This document shows positions 8,309-21,447 of a stretch of DNA of 64,000 nucleotides, one piece after another; within the stretch, counting starts at the first letter, position 1; every line of letters starts with the position of its first letter. The stretch is taken from assembly GCA_949152475.1 (NCBI GenBank), contig CASCJZ010000001.1, positions 201,001 to 265,000 of the forward strand, given 5' to 3'. The DNA comes from Terebella lapidaria. Taxonomy: Eukaryota; Annelida; Polychaeta; Terebellida; Terebellidae. The notes beneath the pieces were generated by a model. It made no database searches. It was given only the letters and a program-made list of their open reading frames with translations, and had not been told where the DNA came from. A program made the position numbers and the translations under genes.

Positions 8309-11300
8309 GTGACAGAGACAAGTACCCTCTCGAGGCAGATTCCTACTCGTCACCCGGAACATGTTTACCACATGCACACCATGAAACCATTCGCCGGCTC
8401 ATCGGCTGAAAGCAGTTTCTCAACTATATAATAGGAAGGGCCGAGTGTGTGTGACAGCGTAGTCTCACTCAAGTCTCACTACTCACTAAGACAGCTTGCA
8501 TCCTCTAGGACGTCGAGGGGTGACAGATACACGTACCCTCTCGAGGAAGAGTCCCACTCTTGGCCAACTGAACGAAGCTCACCTGGAACAGGTTCCAGGT
8601 CACCGACGGTTGCATTTCTTCGGACTCTCTCCACCTGTCGGCTTAGCTCGGGTCATCAACGGTCACGTAAAAGACCCACAAACTCAGTCTACGTCAAGTA
8701 GACGAAAACGATAGCAATAAAACCAACTCTCTTCATGACAGGTTTTGCACCACTACCATCATGCTATGAAAAGCCTTAGCTCTGTCACCCGTCAGCTTTC
8801 GTGTGGTCAAACAGCTAGCATCCACTGGGACACTGTCAGGTGACAGATACAAGTACCCTCTCGAGGCAGCATCCTACTCTTCACTTGGACTATGTTCACC
8901 ACAAGCACAACATGAGACCTTTCGCCGGCTTACCGGCCGATAACATTTTCCTAAATATGTATAAGGAGTGCCGGGCGTTTGTGACAGCGCAGTCGCAGGC
9001 ATTCGGCACTTACTCGTTTAGTCAAACAGCTCGCGTCCAGTAGGACGTCGACGGGTGACAGATACAAGTACCCTCTCGAGCAAGAGTCCTACTCCTGGCC
9101 CACTGAACGAAGCTCACTCGGAACATGTTCCGGGTCACCGACGGTTGCCCTTCGTCGGGCTCTTTCCCCCCGTCGGCTTAGTTCGGGTCATCAACGGACA
9201 CGTAAAAGACTCAAGAACTCGGTCTAGGTCAAGTAGACGGAAACCAGAGCGATAAAACCAACTCTCTTTATGACACGTCTTGCACTACTACCATCATGTT
9301 ATGAAAAGCCTAGGCTTATGACACATTTCGCACGCTTTGGTGTGGTCAAACAGCTCACTTCCACTGGAAAACCGACGGGTGACCGATTCAAGTACTCTTT
9401 CGAAGCAGCGTACTACTTTTCACCCGGAACATGTTCACCACAAGCAGACCATGAGACCTTTCACCGCCTAACCGGCCGATAACATTTTTCTAACTATCTA
9501 TGGAAGATGCGGGTTGTTTGTGACAGCACAGTCACAGGCACTCGGCATTTTCTCTTTTAGTCAAACAGCTCGCGTCTACTAGGACGTCGATGGGTGACAG
9601 ATACACGTACCCTCTCGAGGAAGAGTCCTATTTCTGGCCCACTGGACGAAGCTCACCTGGAAGATGTTCGGGGTCACAGACGGTTGCTTTTCGTCGGGCT
9701 CTTTCCACCTGTCGGCCTAGCTCGGGTCATCAACGGTCACGTAAAACACCCAAGAACTCGGAATAGGTCAAGTAGACGGAAACCAATGCGATAAAACCAA
9801 CTCTTCTTATGACACGTGTTGCACCAGTACCATCATGCTATGAAAAGCCTCAGCTTATGACACATTTTGCATGCTTTCGTGTTGTCAAACAGCTCGCATC
9901 CACTGGGACACTGACGGGTGACAGAGACAAGTACCCTCTCGAGGCAGATTCCTACTCGTCACCCGGAACATGTTCACCACAAGCACACCATGAGACCATT
10001 CGCCGGCTCATCGGCTGAAAGCAGTTTCTCAACTATATAATAGGAAGGGCCGAGTGTGTGTGACAGCGTAGTCTCACTCAAGTCTCACTAAGACAGCTCG
10101 CGTCCTCTAGGACGTCGAGGGGTGACAGATACACGTACCCTCTCGAGGAAGAGTCCCACTCTTGGCCAACTGAACGAAGCTCACCTGGAACAGGTTCCGG
10201 GTCAAGGACGGTTGCATTTCTTCAGACTCTCTCCACCTGTCGGTTTAGCTCGGGTCATCAACGGTCACGTAAAAGACCCACGAACTCAGTCTACGTCAAG
10301 TAGACGAAAACGATAGCAATAAAACCAACTCTCTTCATGACAGGTTTTGCACCACTACCATCATGCTATGAAAAGCCTTAGCTCTGTCACCCGTCAGCTT
10401 TCGTGTGGTCAAACAGCTAGCATCCACTGGGACACTGTCAGGTGACAGATACAAGTACCCTCTCGAGGCAGATTCCTACTCGTCACTTGTAACATGTTCA
10501 CCACAAGCACAGCATGAGACCATTCGCCGGCTCATCGGCTGAAAGCAGTTTTTCAACAATATATAGGAGATACTGGGTGTTTCGGACCTCACAATGTGGG
10601 AGTTCCGAAGCATTCAGGATTTCCTTTAAGCAGTCAGGAAAATGAAGTCGGCCGATGAGTGGGCAAATATTCTCATGGCGGGCTTTTGATGTTTTACTTT
10701 GGTGGTTGCTCTGTGATGCGACTTGCCACTTTTCCCAGATGAATGCCCCGAGCTAAGCCAACAGGAGGCGAGAGCCCGACGAAGGGCAACCGTCGGTGAC
10801 CTGGAACTTGTTCCTAGTGAGCTTCTTTCAGTGAGCAGTCACAGGCACTCGGCATTTTCTCGTTTAGTCAAACAGCTCTCATCCACTAGGACGTCGGCAT
10901 GAGACAGACACAAGTACCCTCTCGAGGCAGATTCCTACTCGTCAACCGGAACATGTTCACCACAAGCACACCATGAGACCACTCGCCGGCTCACCCACTG
11001 ACTCCATTTTTCTAACTATATATAGGAAGGGCCTTTTCAGCCTTTTCCTTTTTAGTAAAACAGCTCGCGTCCTCTAGGACGTCGAGAGGTGACAGATACA
11101 AGTACCCTCTCGAGGAAGAGTCCCACTCTTGGCCAACGGAACGAAGCTCAGCTGGATCAGGTTCCGGGTCACCGACGGTTGCATTTCTTCAGACTCTCTC
11201 CACCTGTCGGCTTAGCTCGGGTCATCAACGGTCACGTAAAAGACCCACGAACTCAGTCTACGTCAAGTAGACGAAAACGAGAGCAATAAAACCAACTCTC

Positions 11301-12615
11301 TTCATGACAGGTTTTGCACCACTACCGTCATGCTATGAAAAGCCTTAGCTTACGACACATTTTGCACGCTTTCGTGTGGTCAAACAGCTCGCGTCCACTT
11401 TAACACTGACGGGTGACAGATACAAGTACCCTCTTGAGGCAGCATCCTACTCTTCACTCGAAACATGTTCACCACAAGCACACCATGAGACCTTTCGCCA
11501 ACTCACCGGCTGATAACATTTTCTTAAATATGTATAAGGAGTGCCGGGCGTTTGTGACAGCGCAGTCGCAGGCACTCGGCACTTACTGGTTTAGTCAAAC
11601 AGCTCGCGTCCAGTAGGACGTCGACGGGTGACAGATACAAGTACCCTCTCGAGCAAGAGTCCTACTCCTGGCCCACTGAACGAAGCTCACTCGGAACATG
11701 TTACGGGTCACCGATGGTTGCCCTTCGTCGGGCTCTTTCCACCCGTCGGCTTAGTTCGGGTGATCAACGGACACGTAAAAGACTCAAGAACTCGGTCTAG
11801 GTCAAGTAGACAGGAACCAGTGACAAAGACAAGTACCCTCTCGAGGCAGGACGTCGAGGGGTGACAGATACATGTACCCTCTCGAGGAAGAGTCCCACCC
11901 TTGGCCCACTGAACGAAGCTCACCTGGATCAGGTTCCGGGTCACCGACGGTTGCATTTCTTCAGACTCTCTCCACCTGTCGGCTTAGCTCGGGTCATCAA
12001 CGGTCACGTAAAAGACCCACGAACACAGTCTACGTCAAGTAGACGAAAACGAGAGCAATAAAACCAACTCTCGTCAAGACAGGTTTTTGCACCACTACCG
12101 TCATGCTATGAAAAGCCTTAGCTTATGACACATTTTGCACGCTTTCGTGTGGTCAAACAGCTCGCGTCCACTATAACACTGACGGGTGACAGATACAAGT
12201 ACCCTCTCGAGGCAGCATCCTATTCTTCACTCACAAGATGTTCACCACAAGCACACCATGAGACCTTTCGCCGGCTGACCGGCCAATAACATTTTCCTAA
12301 ATATGTATAAGGAGTGCCGGGGGTTTGTGACAGCGCAGTCGCAGGCACTCGGCACTTACTCGTTTAGTCAAACAGCTCGCGTCCAGTAGGACGTCGACTG
12401 GTGACAGATACAAGTACCCTCTCGAGCAAGAGTCCTACTCTTGGCCCACTGAACGAAGCTCACTCGGAACATGTTCCGGGTCACTGACGGTTGCCCTTCG
12501 TCGGGCTCTTTCCACCCGTCGGCTTAGTTCGGGTCATCAACGGACACGTAAAACACCCAAGAACTCGGAATAGGTCAAGTAGACGGAAACCAATGCGATA
12601 AAACCAACTCTTCTT
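8200..12615 (+). repeat. HOR unit U2, 4,416 bp ('a' haplotype)
   Basis: Full element order as in U1, offset by 4,416. It carries a trio of variants seen again only in U5: cccacaaactcag in L1, ctactcctggccc in L2, and gtgttgtcaaac before S4. These tie U2 to U5 as homologous members of a 13,248 bp super-repeat. Confidence 0.96.
10513..10677. repeat. Fold-back palindrome in U2 (centre 10595)
   Basis: Same structure as at 2454-2618; central acaatgtgg confirmed. Confidence 0.85.
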
Positions 12616-15600
12616 ATGACACGTGTTGCACCAGTACCATCATGCTATGAAAAGCCTCAGCTTATGACACATTTTGCATGCTTTCGTGTGGTCAAACAGC
12701 TCGCATCCACTGGGACACTGACGAGTGACAGAGACAAGTACCCTCTCGAGGCAGATTCCTACTCGTCACCCGGAACATGTTTACCACACGCACACCATGA
12801 AACCATTCGCCGGCTCATCGGCTGAAAGCAGTTTCTCAACTAAATAATAGGAAGGGCCGAGTGTGTGTGACAGCGTAGTCTCACTCAAGTCTCACTACTC
12901 ACTAAGACAGCTTGCATCCTCTAGGACGTCGAGGGGTGACAGATACACGTACCCTCTCGAGGAAGAGTCCCACTCTTGGCCAACTGAACGAAGCTCACCT
13001 GGAACAGGTTCCAGGTCACCGACGGTTGCATTTCTTCGGACTCTCTCCACCTGTCGGCTTAGCTCGGGTCATCAACGGTCACGTAAAAGACCCACGAACT
13101 CAGTCTACGTCAAGTAGACGAAAACGATAGCAATAAAACCAACTCTCTTCATGACAGGTTTTGCACCACTACCATCATGCTATGAAAAGCCTTAGCTCTG
13201 TCACCCGTCAGCTTTCGTGTGGTCAAACAGCTAGCATCCACTGGGACACTGTCAGGTGACAGATACAAGTACCCTCTCGAGGCAGCATCCTACTCTTCAC
13301 TTGGACTATGTTCACCACAAGCACAACATGAGACCTTTCGCCGGCTTACCGGCCGATAACATTTTCCTAAATATGTATAAGGAGTGCCGGGCGTTTGTGA
13401 CAGCGCAGTCGCAGGCATTCGGCACTTACTCGTTTAGTCAAACAGCTCGCGTCCAGTAGGACGTCGACGGGTGACAGATACAAGTACCCTCTCGAGCAAG
13501 AGTCCTACTCTTGGCCCACTGAACGAAGCTCACTCGGAACATGTTCCGGGTCACCGACGGTTGCCCTTCGTCGGGCTCTTTCCCCCCGTCGGCTTAGTTC
13601 GGGTCATCAACGGACACGTAAAAGACTCAAGAACTCGGTCTAGGTCAAGTAGACGGAAACCAGAGCGATAAAACCAACTCTCTTTATGACACGTCTTGCA
13701 CTACTACCATCATGTTATGAAAAGCCTAGGCTTATGACACATTTCGCACGCTTTGGTGTGGTCAAACAGCTCACTTCCACTGGAAAACCGACGGGTGACC
13801 GATTCAAGTACTCTTTCGAAGCAGCGTACTACTTTTCACCCGGAACATGTTCACCACAAGCAGACCATGAGACCTTTCACCGCCTAACCGGCCGATAACA
13901 TTTTTCTAACTATCTATGGAAGATGCGGGTTGTTTGTGACAGCACAGTCACAGGCACTCGGCATTTTCTCTTTTAGTCAAACAGCTCGCGTCTACTAGGA
14001 CGTCGATGGGTGACAGATACACGTACCCTCTCGAGGAAGAGTCCTATTTCTGGCCCACTGGACGAAGCTCACCTGGAAGATGTTCGGGGTCACAGACGGT
14101 TGCTTTTCGTCGGGCTCTTTCCACCTGTCGGCCTAGCTCGGGTCATCAACGGTCACGTAAAACACCCAAGAACTCGGAATAGGTCAAGTAGACGGAAACC
14201 AATGCGATAAAACCAACTCTTCTTATGACACGTGTTGCACCAGTACCATCATGCTATGAAAAGCCTCAGCTTATGACACATTTTGCATGCTTTCGTGTGG
14301 TCAAACAGCTCGCATCCACTGGGACACTGACGGGTGACAGAGACAAGTACCCTCTCGAGGCAGATTCCTACTCGTCACCCGGAACATGTTCACCACAAGC
14401 ACACCATGAGACCATTCGCCGGCTCATCGGCTGAAAGCAGTTTCTCAACTATATAATAGGAAGGGCCGAGTGTGTGTGACAGCGTAGTCTCACTCAAGTC
14501 TCACTAAGACAGCTCGCGTCCTCTAGGACGTCGAGGGGTGACAGATACACGTACCCTCTCGAGGAAGAGTCCCACTCTTGGCCAACTGAACGAAGCTCAC
14601 CTGGAACAGGTTCCGGGTCAAGGACGGTTGCATTTCTTCAGACTCTCTCCACCTGTCGGTTTAGCTCGGGTCATCAACGGTCACGTAAAAGACCCACGAA
14701 CTCAGTCTACGTCAAGTAGACGAAAACGATAGCAATAAAACCAACTCTCTTCATGACAGGTTTTGCACCACTACCATCATGCTATGAAAAGCCTTAGCTC
14801 TGTCACCCGTCAGCTTTCGTGTGGTCAAACAGCTAGCATCCACTGGGACACTGTCAGGTGACAGATACAAGTACCCTCTCGAGGCAGATTCCTACTCGTC
14901 ACTTGTAACATGTTCACCACAAGCACAGCATGAGACCATTCGCCGGCTCATCGGCTGAAAGCAGTTTTTCAACAATATATAGGAGATACTGGGTGTTTCG
15001 GACCTCACAATGTGGGAGTTCCGAAGCATTCAGGATTTCCTTTAAGCAGTCAGGAAAATGAAGTCGGCCGATGAGTGGGCAAATATTCTCATGGCGGGCT
15101 TTTGATGTTTTACTTTGGTGGTTGCTCTGTGATGCGACTTGCCACTTTTCCCAGATGAATGCCCCGAGCTAAGCCAACAGGAGGCGAGAGCCCGACGAAG
15201 GGCAACCGTCGGTGACCTGGAACTTGTTCCTAGTGAGCTTCTTTCAGTGAGCAGTCACAGGCACTCGGCATTTTCTCGTTTAGTCAAACAGCTCTCATCC
15301 ACTAGGACGTCGGCATGAGACAGACACAAGTACCCTCTCGAGGCAGATTCCTACTCGTCAACCGGAACATGTTCACCACAAGCACACCATGAGACCACTC
15401 GCCGGCTCACCCACTGACTCCATTTTTCTAACTATATATAGGAAGGGCCTTTTCAGCCTTTTCCTTTTTAGTAAAACAGCTCGCGTCCTCTAGGACGTCG
15501 AGAGGTGACAGATACAAGTACCCTCTCGAGGAAGAGTCCCACTCTTGGCCAACGGAACGAAGCTCAGCTGGATCAGGTTCCGGGTCACCGACGGTTGCAT

Positions 15601-17031
15601 TTCTTCAGACTCTCTCCACCTGTCGGCTTAGCTCGGGTCATCAACGGTCACGTAAAAGACCCACGAACTCAGTCTACGTCAAGTAGACGAAAACGAGAGC
15701 AATAAAACCAACTCTCTTCATGACAGGTTTTGCACCACTACCGTCATGCTATGAAAAGCCTTAGCTTACGACACATTTTGCACGCTTTCGTGTGGTCAAA
15801 CAGCTCGCGTCCACTTTAACACTGACGGGTGACAGATACAAGTACCCTCTTGAGGCAGCATCCTACTCTTCACTCGAAACATGTTCACCACAAGCACACC
15901 ATGAGACCTTTTGCCAACTCACCGGCTGATAACATTTTCTTAAATATGTATAAGGAGTGCCGGGCGTTTGTGACAGCGCAGTCGCAGGCACTCGGCACTT
16001 ACTGGTTTAGTCAAACAGCTCGCGTCCAGTAGGACGTCGACGGGTGACAGATACAAGTACCCTCTCGAGCAAGAGTCCTACTCCTGGCCCACTGAACGAA
16101 GCTCACTCGGAACATGTTACGGGTCACCGATGGTTGCCCTTCGTCGGGCTCTTTCCACCCGTCGGCTTAGTTCGGGTGATCAACGGACACGTAAAAGACT
16201 CAAGAACTCGGTCTAGGTCAAGTAGACAGGAACCAGTGACAAAGACAAGTACCCTCTCGAGGCAGGACGTCGAGGGGTGACAGATACATGTACCCTCTCG
16301 AGGAAGAGTCCCACCCTTGGCCCACTGAACGAAGCTCACCTGGATCAGGTTCCGGGTCACCGACGGTTGCATTTCTTCAGACTCTCTCCACCTGTCGGCT
16401 TAGCTCGGGTCATCAACGGTCACGTAAAAGACCCACGAACACAGTCTACGTCAAGTAGACGAAAACGAGAGCAATAAAACCAACTCTCGTCAAGACAGGT
16501 TTTTGCACCACTACCGTCATGCTATGAAAAGCCTTAGCTTATGACACATTTTGCACGCTTTCGTGTGGTCAAACAGCTCGCGTCCACTATAACACTGACG
16601 GGTGACAGATACAAGTACCCTCTCGAGGCAGCATCCTATTCTTCACTCACAAGATGTTCACCACAAGCACACCATGAGACCTTTCGCCGGCTGACCGGCC
16701 AATAACATTTTCCTAAATATGTATAAGGAGTGCCGGGGGTTTGTGACAGCGCAGTCGCAGGCACTCGGCACTTACTCGTTTAGTCAAACAGCTCGCGTCC
16801 AGTAGGACGTCGACTGGTGACAGATACAAGTACCCTCTCGAGCAAGAGTCCTACTCTTGGCCCACTGAACGAAGCTCACTCGGAACATGTTCCGGGTCAC
16901 TGACGGTTGCCCTTCGTCGGGCTCTTTCCACCCGTCGGCTTAGTTCGGGTCATCAACGGACACGTAAAACACCCAAGAACTCGGAATAGGTCAAGTAGAC
17001 GGAAACCAATGCGATAAAACCAACTCTTCTT
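12616..17031 (+). repeat. HOR unit U3, 4,416 bp ('a' haplotype)
   Basis: Full unit. S1 carries the cacacgcacac variant, shared with U6-U9 and with U0. Private changes include ctaaataatag in the TATA-like stretch of S1 near 12840 and gaccttttgcc in S7 near 15906. Confidence 0.96.
14929..15093. repeat. Fold-back palindrome in U3 (centre 15011)
   Basis: Same structure as at 2454-2618; central acaatgtgg confirmed. Confidence 0.85.
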
Positions 17032-20000
17032 ATGACACGTGTTGCACCAGTACCATCATGCTATGAAAAGCCTCAGCTTATGACACATTTTGCATGCTTT
17101 CGTGTGGTCAAACAGCTCGCATCCACTGGGACACTGACGAGTGACAGAGACAAGTACCCTCTCGAGGCAGATTCCTACTCGTCACCCGGAACATGTTTAC
17201 CACATGCACACCATGAAACCATTCGCCGGCTCATCGGCTGAAAGCAGTTTCTCAACTATATAATAGGAAGGGCCGAGTGTGTGTGACAGCGTAGTCTCAC
17301 TCAAGTCTCACTACTCACTAAGACAGCTTGCATCCTCTAGGACGTCGAGGGGTGACAGATACACGTACCCTCTCGAGGAAGAGTCCCACTCTTGGCCAAC
17401 TGAACGAAGCTCACCTGGAACAGGTTCCAGGTCACCGACGGTTGCATTTCTTCGGACTCTCTCCACCTGTCGGCTTAGCTCGGGTCATCAACGGTCACGT
17501 AAAAGACCCACGAACTCAGTCTACGTCAAGTAGACGAAAACGATAGCAATAAAACCAACTCTCTTCATGACAGGTTTTGCACCACTACCATCATGCTATG
17601 AAAAGCCTTAGCTCTGTCACCCGTCAGCTTTCGTGTGGTCAAACAGCTAGCATCCACTGGGACACTGTCAGGTGACAGATACAAGTACCCTCTCGAGGCA
17701 GCATCCTACTCTTCACTTGGACTATGTTCACCACAAGCACAACATGAGACCTTTCGCCGGCTTACCGGCCGATAACATTTTCCTAAATATGTATAAGGAG
17801 TGCCGGGCGTTTGTGACAGCGCAGTCGCAGGCATTCGGCACTTACTCGTTTAGTCAAACAGCTCGCGTCCAGTAGGACGTCGACGGGTGACAGATACAAG
17901 TACCCTCTCGAGCAAGAGTCCTACTCTTGGCCCACTGAACGAAGCTCACTCGGAACATGTTCCGGGTCACCGACGGTTGCCCTTCGTCGGGCTCTTTCCC
18001 CCCGTCGGCTTAGTTCGGGTCATCAACGGACACGTAAAAGACTCAAGAACTCGGTCTAGGTCAAGTAGACGGAAACCAGAGCGATAAAACCAACTCTCTT
18101 TATGACACGTCTTGCACTACTACCATCATGTTATGAAAAGCCTAGGCTTATGACACATTTCGCACGCTTTGGTGTGGTCAAACAGCTCACTTCCACTGGA
18201 AAACCGACGGGTGACCGATTCAAGTACTCTGTCGAAGCAGCGTACTACTTTTCACCCGGAACATGTTCACCACAAGCAGACCATGAGACCTTTCACCGCC
18301 TAACCGGCCGATAACATTTTTCTAACTATCTATGGAAGATGCGGGTTGTTTGTGACAGCACAGTCACAGGCACTCGGCATTTTCTCTTTTAGTCAAACAG
18401 CTCGCGTCTACTAGGACGTCGATGGGTGACAGATACACGTACCCTCTCGAGGAAGAGTCCTATTTCTGGCCCACTGGACGAAGCTCACCTGGAAGATGTT
18501 CGGGGTCACAGACGGTTGCTTTTCGTCGGGCTCTTTCCACCTGTCGGCCTAGCTCGGGTCATCAACGGTCACGTAAAACACCCAAGAACTCGGAATAGGT
18601 CAAGTAGACGGAAACCAATGCGATAAAACCAACTCTTCTTATGACACGTGTTGCACCAGTACCATCATGCTATGAAAAGCCTCAGCTTATGACACATTTT
18701 GCATGCTTTCGTGTGGTCAAACAGCTCGCATCCACTGGGACACTGATGGGTGACAGAGACAAGTACCCTCTCGAGGCAGATTCCTACTCGTCACCCGGAA
18801 CATGTTCACCACAAGCACACCATGAGACCATTCGCCGGCTCATCGGCTGAAATCAGTTTCTCAACTATATAATAGGAAGGGCCGAGTGTGTGTGACAGCG
18901 TAGTCTCACTCAAGTCTCACTACGACAGCTCGCATCCTCTAGGACGTCGAGGGGTGACAGATACACGTACCCTCTCGAGGAAGAGTCCCACTCTTGGCCA
19001 ACTGAACGAAGCTCACCTGGAACAGGTTCCGGGTCAAGGACGGTTGCATTTCTTCAGACTCTCTCCACCTGTCGGCTTAGCTCGGGTCATCAACGGTCAC
19101 GTAAAAGACCCACGAACTCAGTCTACGTCAAGTAGACGAAAACGATAGCAATAAAACCAACTCTCTTCATGACAGGTTTTGCACCACTACCATCATGCTA
19201 TGAAAAGCCTTAGCTCTGTCACCCGTCAGCTTTCGTGTGGTCAAACAGCTCGCATCCACTGGGACACTGTCAGGTGACAGATACAAGTACCCTCTCGAGG
19301 CAGATTCCTACTCGTCACCCGTAACATGTTCACCACAAGCACAGCATGAGACCATTCGCCGGCTCATCGGCTGAAAGCAGTTTTTCAACAATATATAGGA
19401 GATACTGGGTGTTTCGGACCTCACAATGTGGGAGTTCCGAAGCATTCAGGATTTCCTTTAAGCAGTCAGGAAAATGAAGTCGGCCGATGAGTGGGCAAAT
19501 ATTCTCACGGCGGGCTTTTGATGTTTTACTTTGGTGGTTGCTCTGTGATGCGACTTGCCACTTTTCCCAGATGAATGCCCCGAGCTAAGCCAACAGGAGG
19601 CGAGAGCCCGACGAAGGGCAACCGTCGATGACCTGGAACTTGTTCCTAGTGAGCTTCTTTCAGTGAGCAGTCACAGGCACTCGGCATTTTCTCGTTTAGT
19701 CAAACAGCTCTCATCCACTAGGACGTCGGCATGAGACAGACACAAGTACCCTCTCGAGGCAGATTCCTACGCGTCAACCGGAACATGTTCACCACAAGCA
19801 CACCATGAGACCACTCGCCGGCTCACCCACTGACTCCATTTTTCTAACTATATATAGGAAGGGCCTTTTCAGCCTTTTCCTTTTTAGTAAAACAGCTCGC
19901 GTCCTCTAGGACGTCGAGAGGTGACAGATACAAGTACCCTCTCGAGGAAGAGTCCCACTCTTGGCCAACGGAACGAAGCTCAGCTGGATCAGGTTCCGGG

Positions 20001-21447
20001 TCACCGACGGTTGCATTTCTTCAGACTCTCTCCACCTGTCGGCTTAGCTCGGGTCATCAACGGTCACGTAAAAGACCCACGAACTCAGTCTACGTCAAGT
20101 AGACGAAAACGAGAGCAATAAAACCAACTCTCTTCATGACAGGTTTTGCACCACTACCGTCATGCTATGAAAAGCCTTAGCTTACGACACATTTTGCACG
20201 CTTTCGTGTGGTCAAACAGCTCGCGTCCACTTTAACACTGACGGGTGACAGATACAAGTACCCTCTTGAGGCAGCATCCTACTCTTCACTCGAAACATGT
20301 TCACCACAAGCACACCATGAGACCTTTCGCCAACTCACCGGCTGATAACATTTTCTTAAATATGTATAAGGAGTGCTGGGCGTTTGTGACAGCGCAGTCG
20401 CAGGCACTCGGCACTTACTGGTTTAGTCAAACAGCTCGCGTCCAGTAGGACGTCGACGGGTGACAGATACAAGTACCCTCTCGAGCAAGAGTCCTACTCC
20501 TGGCCCACTGAACGAAGCTCACTCGGAACATGTTACGGGTCACCGATGGTTGCCCTTCGTCGGGCTCTTTCCACCCGTCGGCTTAGTTCGGGTGATCAAC
20601 GGACACGTAAAAGACTCAAGAACTCGGTCTAGGTCAAGTGGACAGGAACCAGTGACAAAAACAAGTACCCTCTCGAGGCAGGACGTCGAGGGGTGACAGA
20701 TACATGTACCCTCTCGAGGAAGAGTCCCACCCTTGGCCCACTGAACGAAGCTCACCTGGATCAGGTTCCGGGTCACCGACGGTTGCATTTCTTCAGACTC
20801 TCTCCACCTGTCGGCTTAGCTCGGGTCATCAACGGTCAAGTAAAAGACCCACGAACACAGTCTACGTCAAGTAGACGAAAACGAGAGCAATAAAACCAAC
20901 TCTCGTCAAGACAGGTTTTTGCACCACTACCGTCATGCTATGAAAAGCCTTAGCTTATGACACATTTTGCACGCTTTCGTGTGGTCAAACAGCTCGCGTC
21001 CACTATAACACTGACGGGTGACAGATACAAGTACCCTCTCGAGGCAGCATCCTATTCTTCACTCACAAGATGTTCACCACAAGCACACCATGAGACCTTT
21101 CGCCGGCTGACCGGCCAATAACATTTTCCTAAATATGTATAAGGAGTGCCGGGGGTTTGTGACAGCGCAGTCGCAGGCACTCGGCACTTACTCGTTTAGT
21201 CAAACAGCTCGCGTCCAGTAGGACGTCGACTGGTGACAGATACAAGTACCCTCTCGAGCAAGAGTCCTACTCTTGGCCCACTGAACGAAGCTCACTCGGA
21301 ACATGTTCCGGGTCACTGACGGTTGCCCTTCGTCGGGCTCTTTCCACCCGTCGGCTTAGTTCGGGTCATCAACGGACACGTAAAACACCCAAGAACTCGG
21401 AATAGGTCAAGTAGACGGAAACCAATGCGATAAAACCAACTCTTCTT
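17032..21447 (+). repeat. HOR unit U4, 4,416 bp ('b' haplotype)
   Basis: Full unit, nearly identical to U1, including the b block, the aagtggacagg L6 variant and ggtcaagtaaaag in L7. It starts the second visible copy of the 13,248 bp trimeric super-repeat. Confidence 0.96.
19345..19509. repeat. Fold-back palindrome in U4 (centre 19427)
   Basis: Same structure, 'b' haplotype version. Confidence 0.85.

Larger units (their letters stand above)
3784..17031. repeat. Trimeric super-HOR copy 1 (U1-U3), 13,248 bp
   Basis: Shared variants link U1 with U4 and U2 with U5, and partly U3 with U6, implying amplification in blocks of three HORs. The link rests on several co-inherited markers rather than one site, but U6 is mosaic. 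Confidence 0.75.
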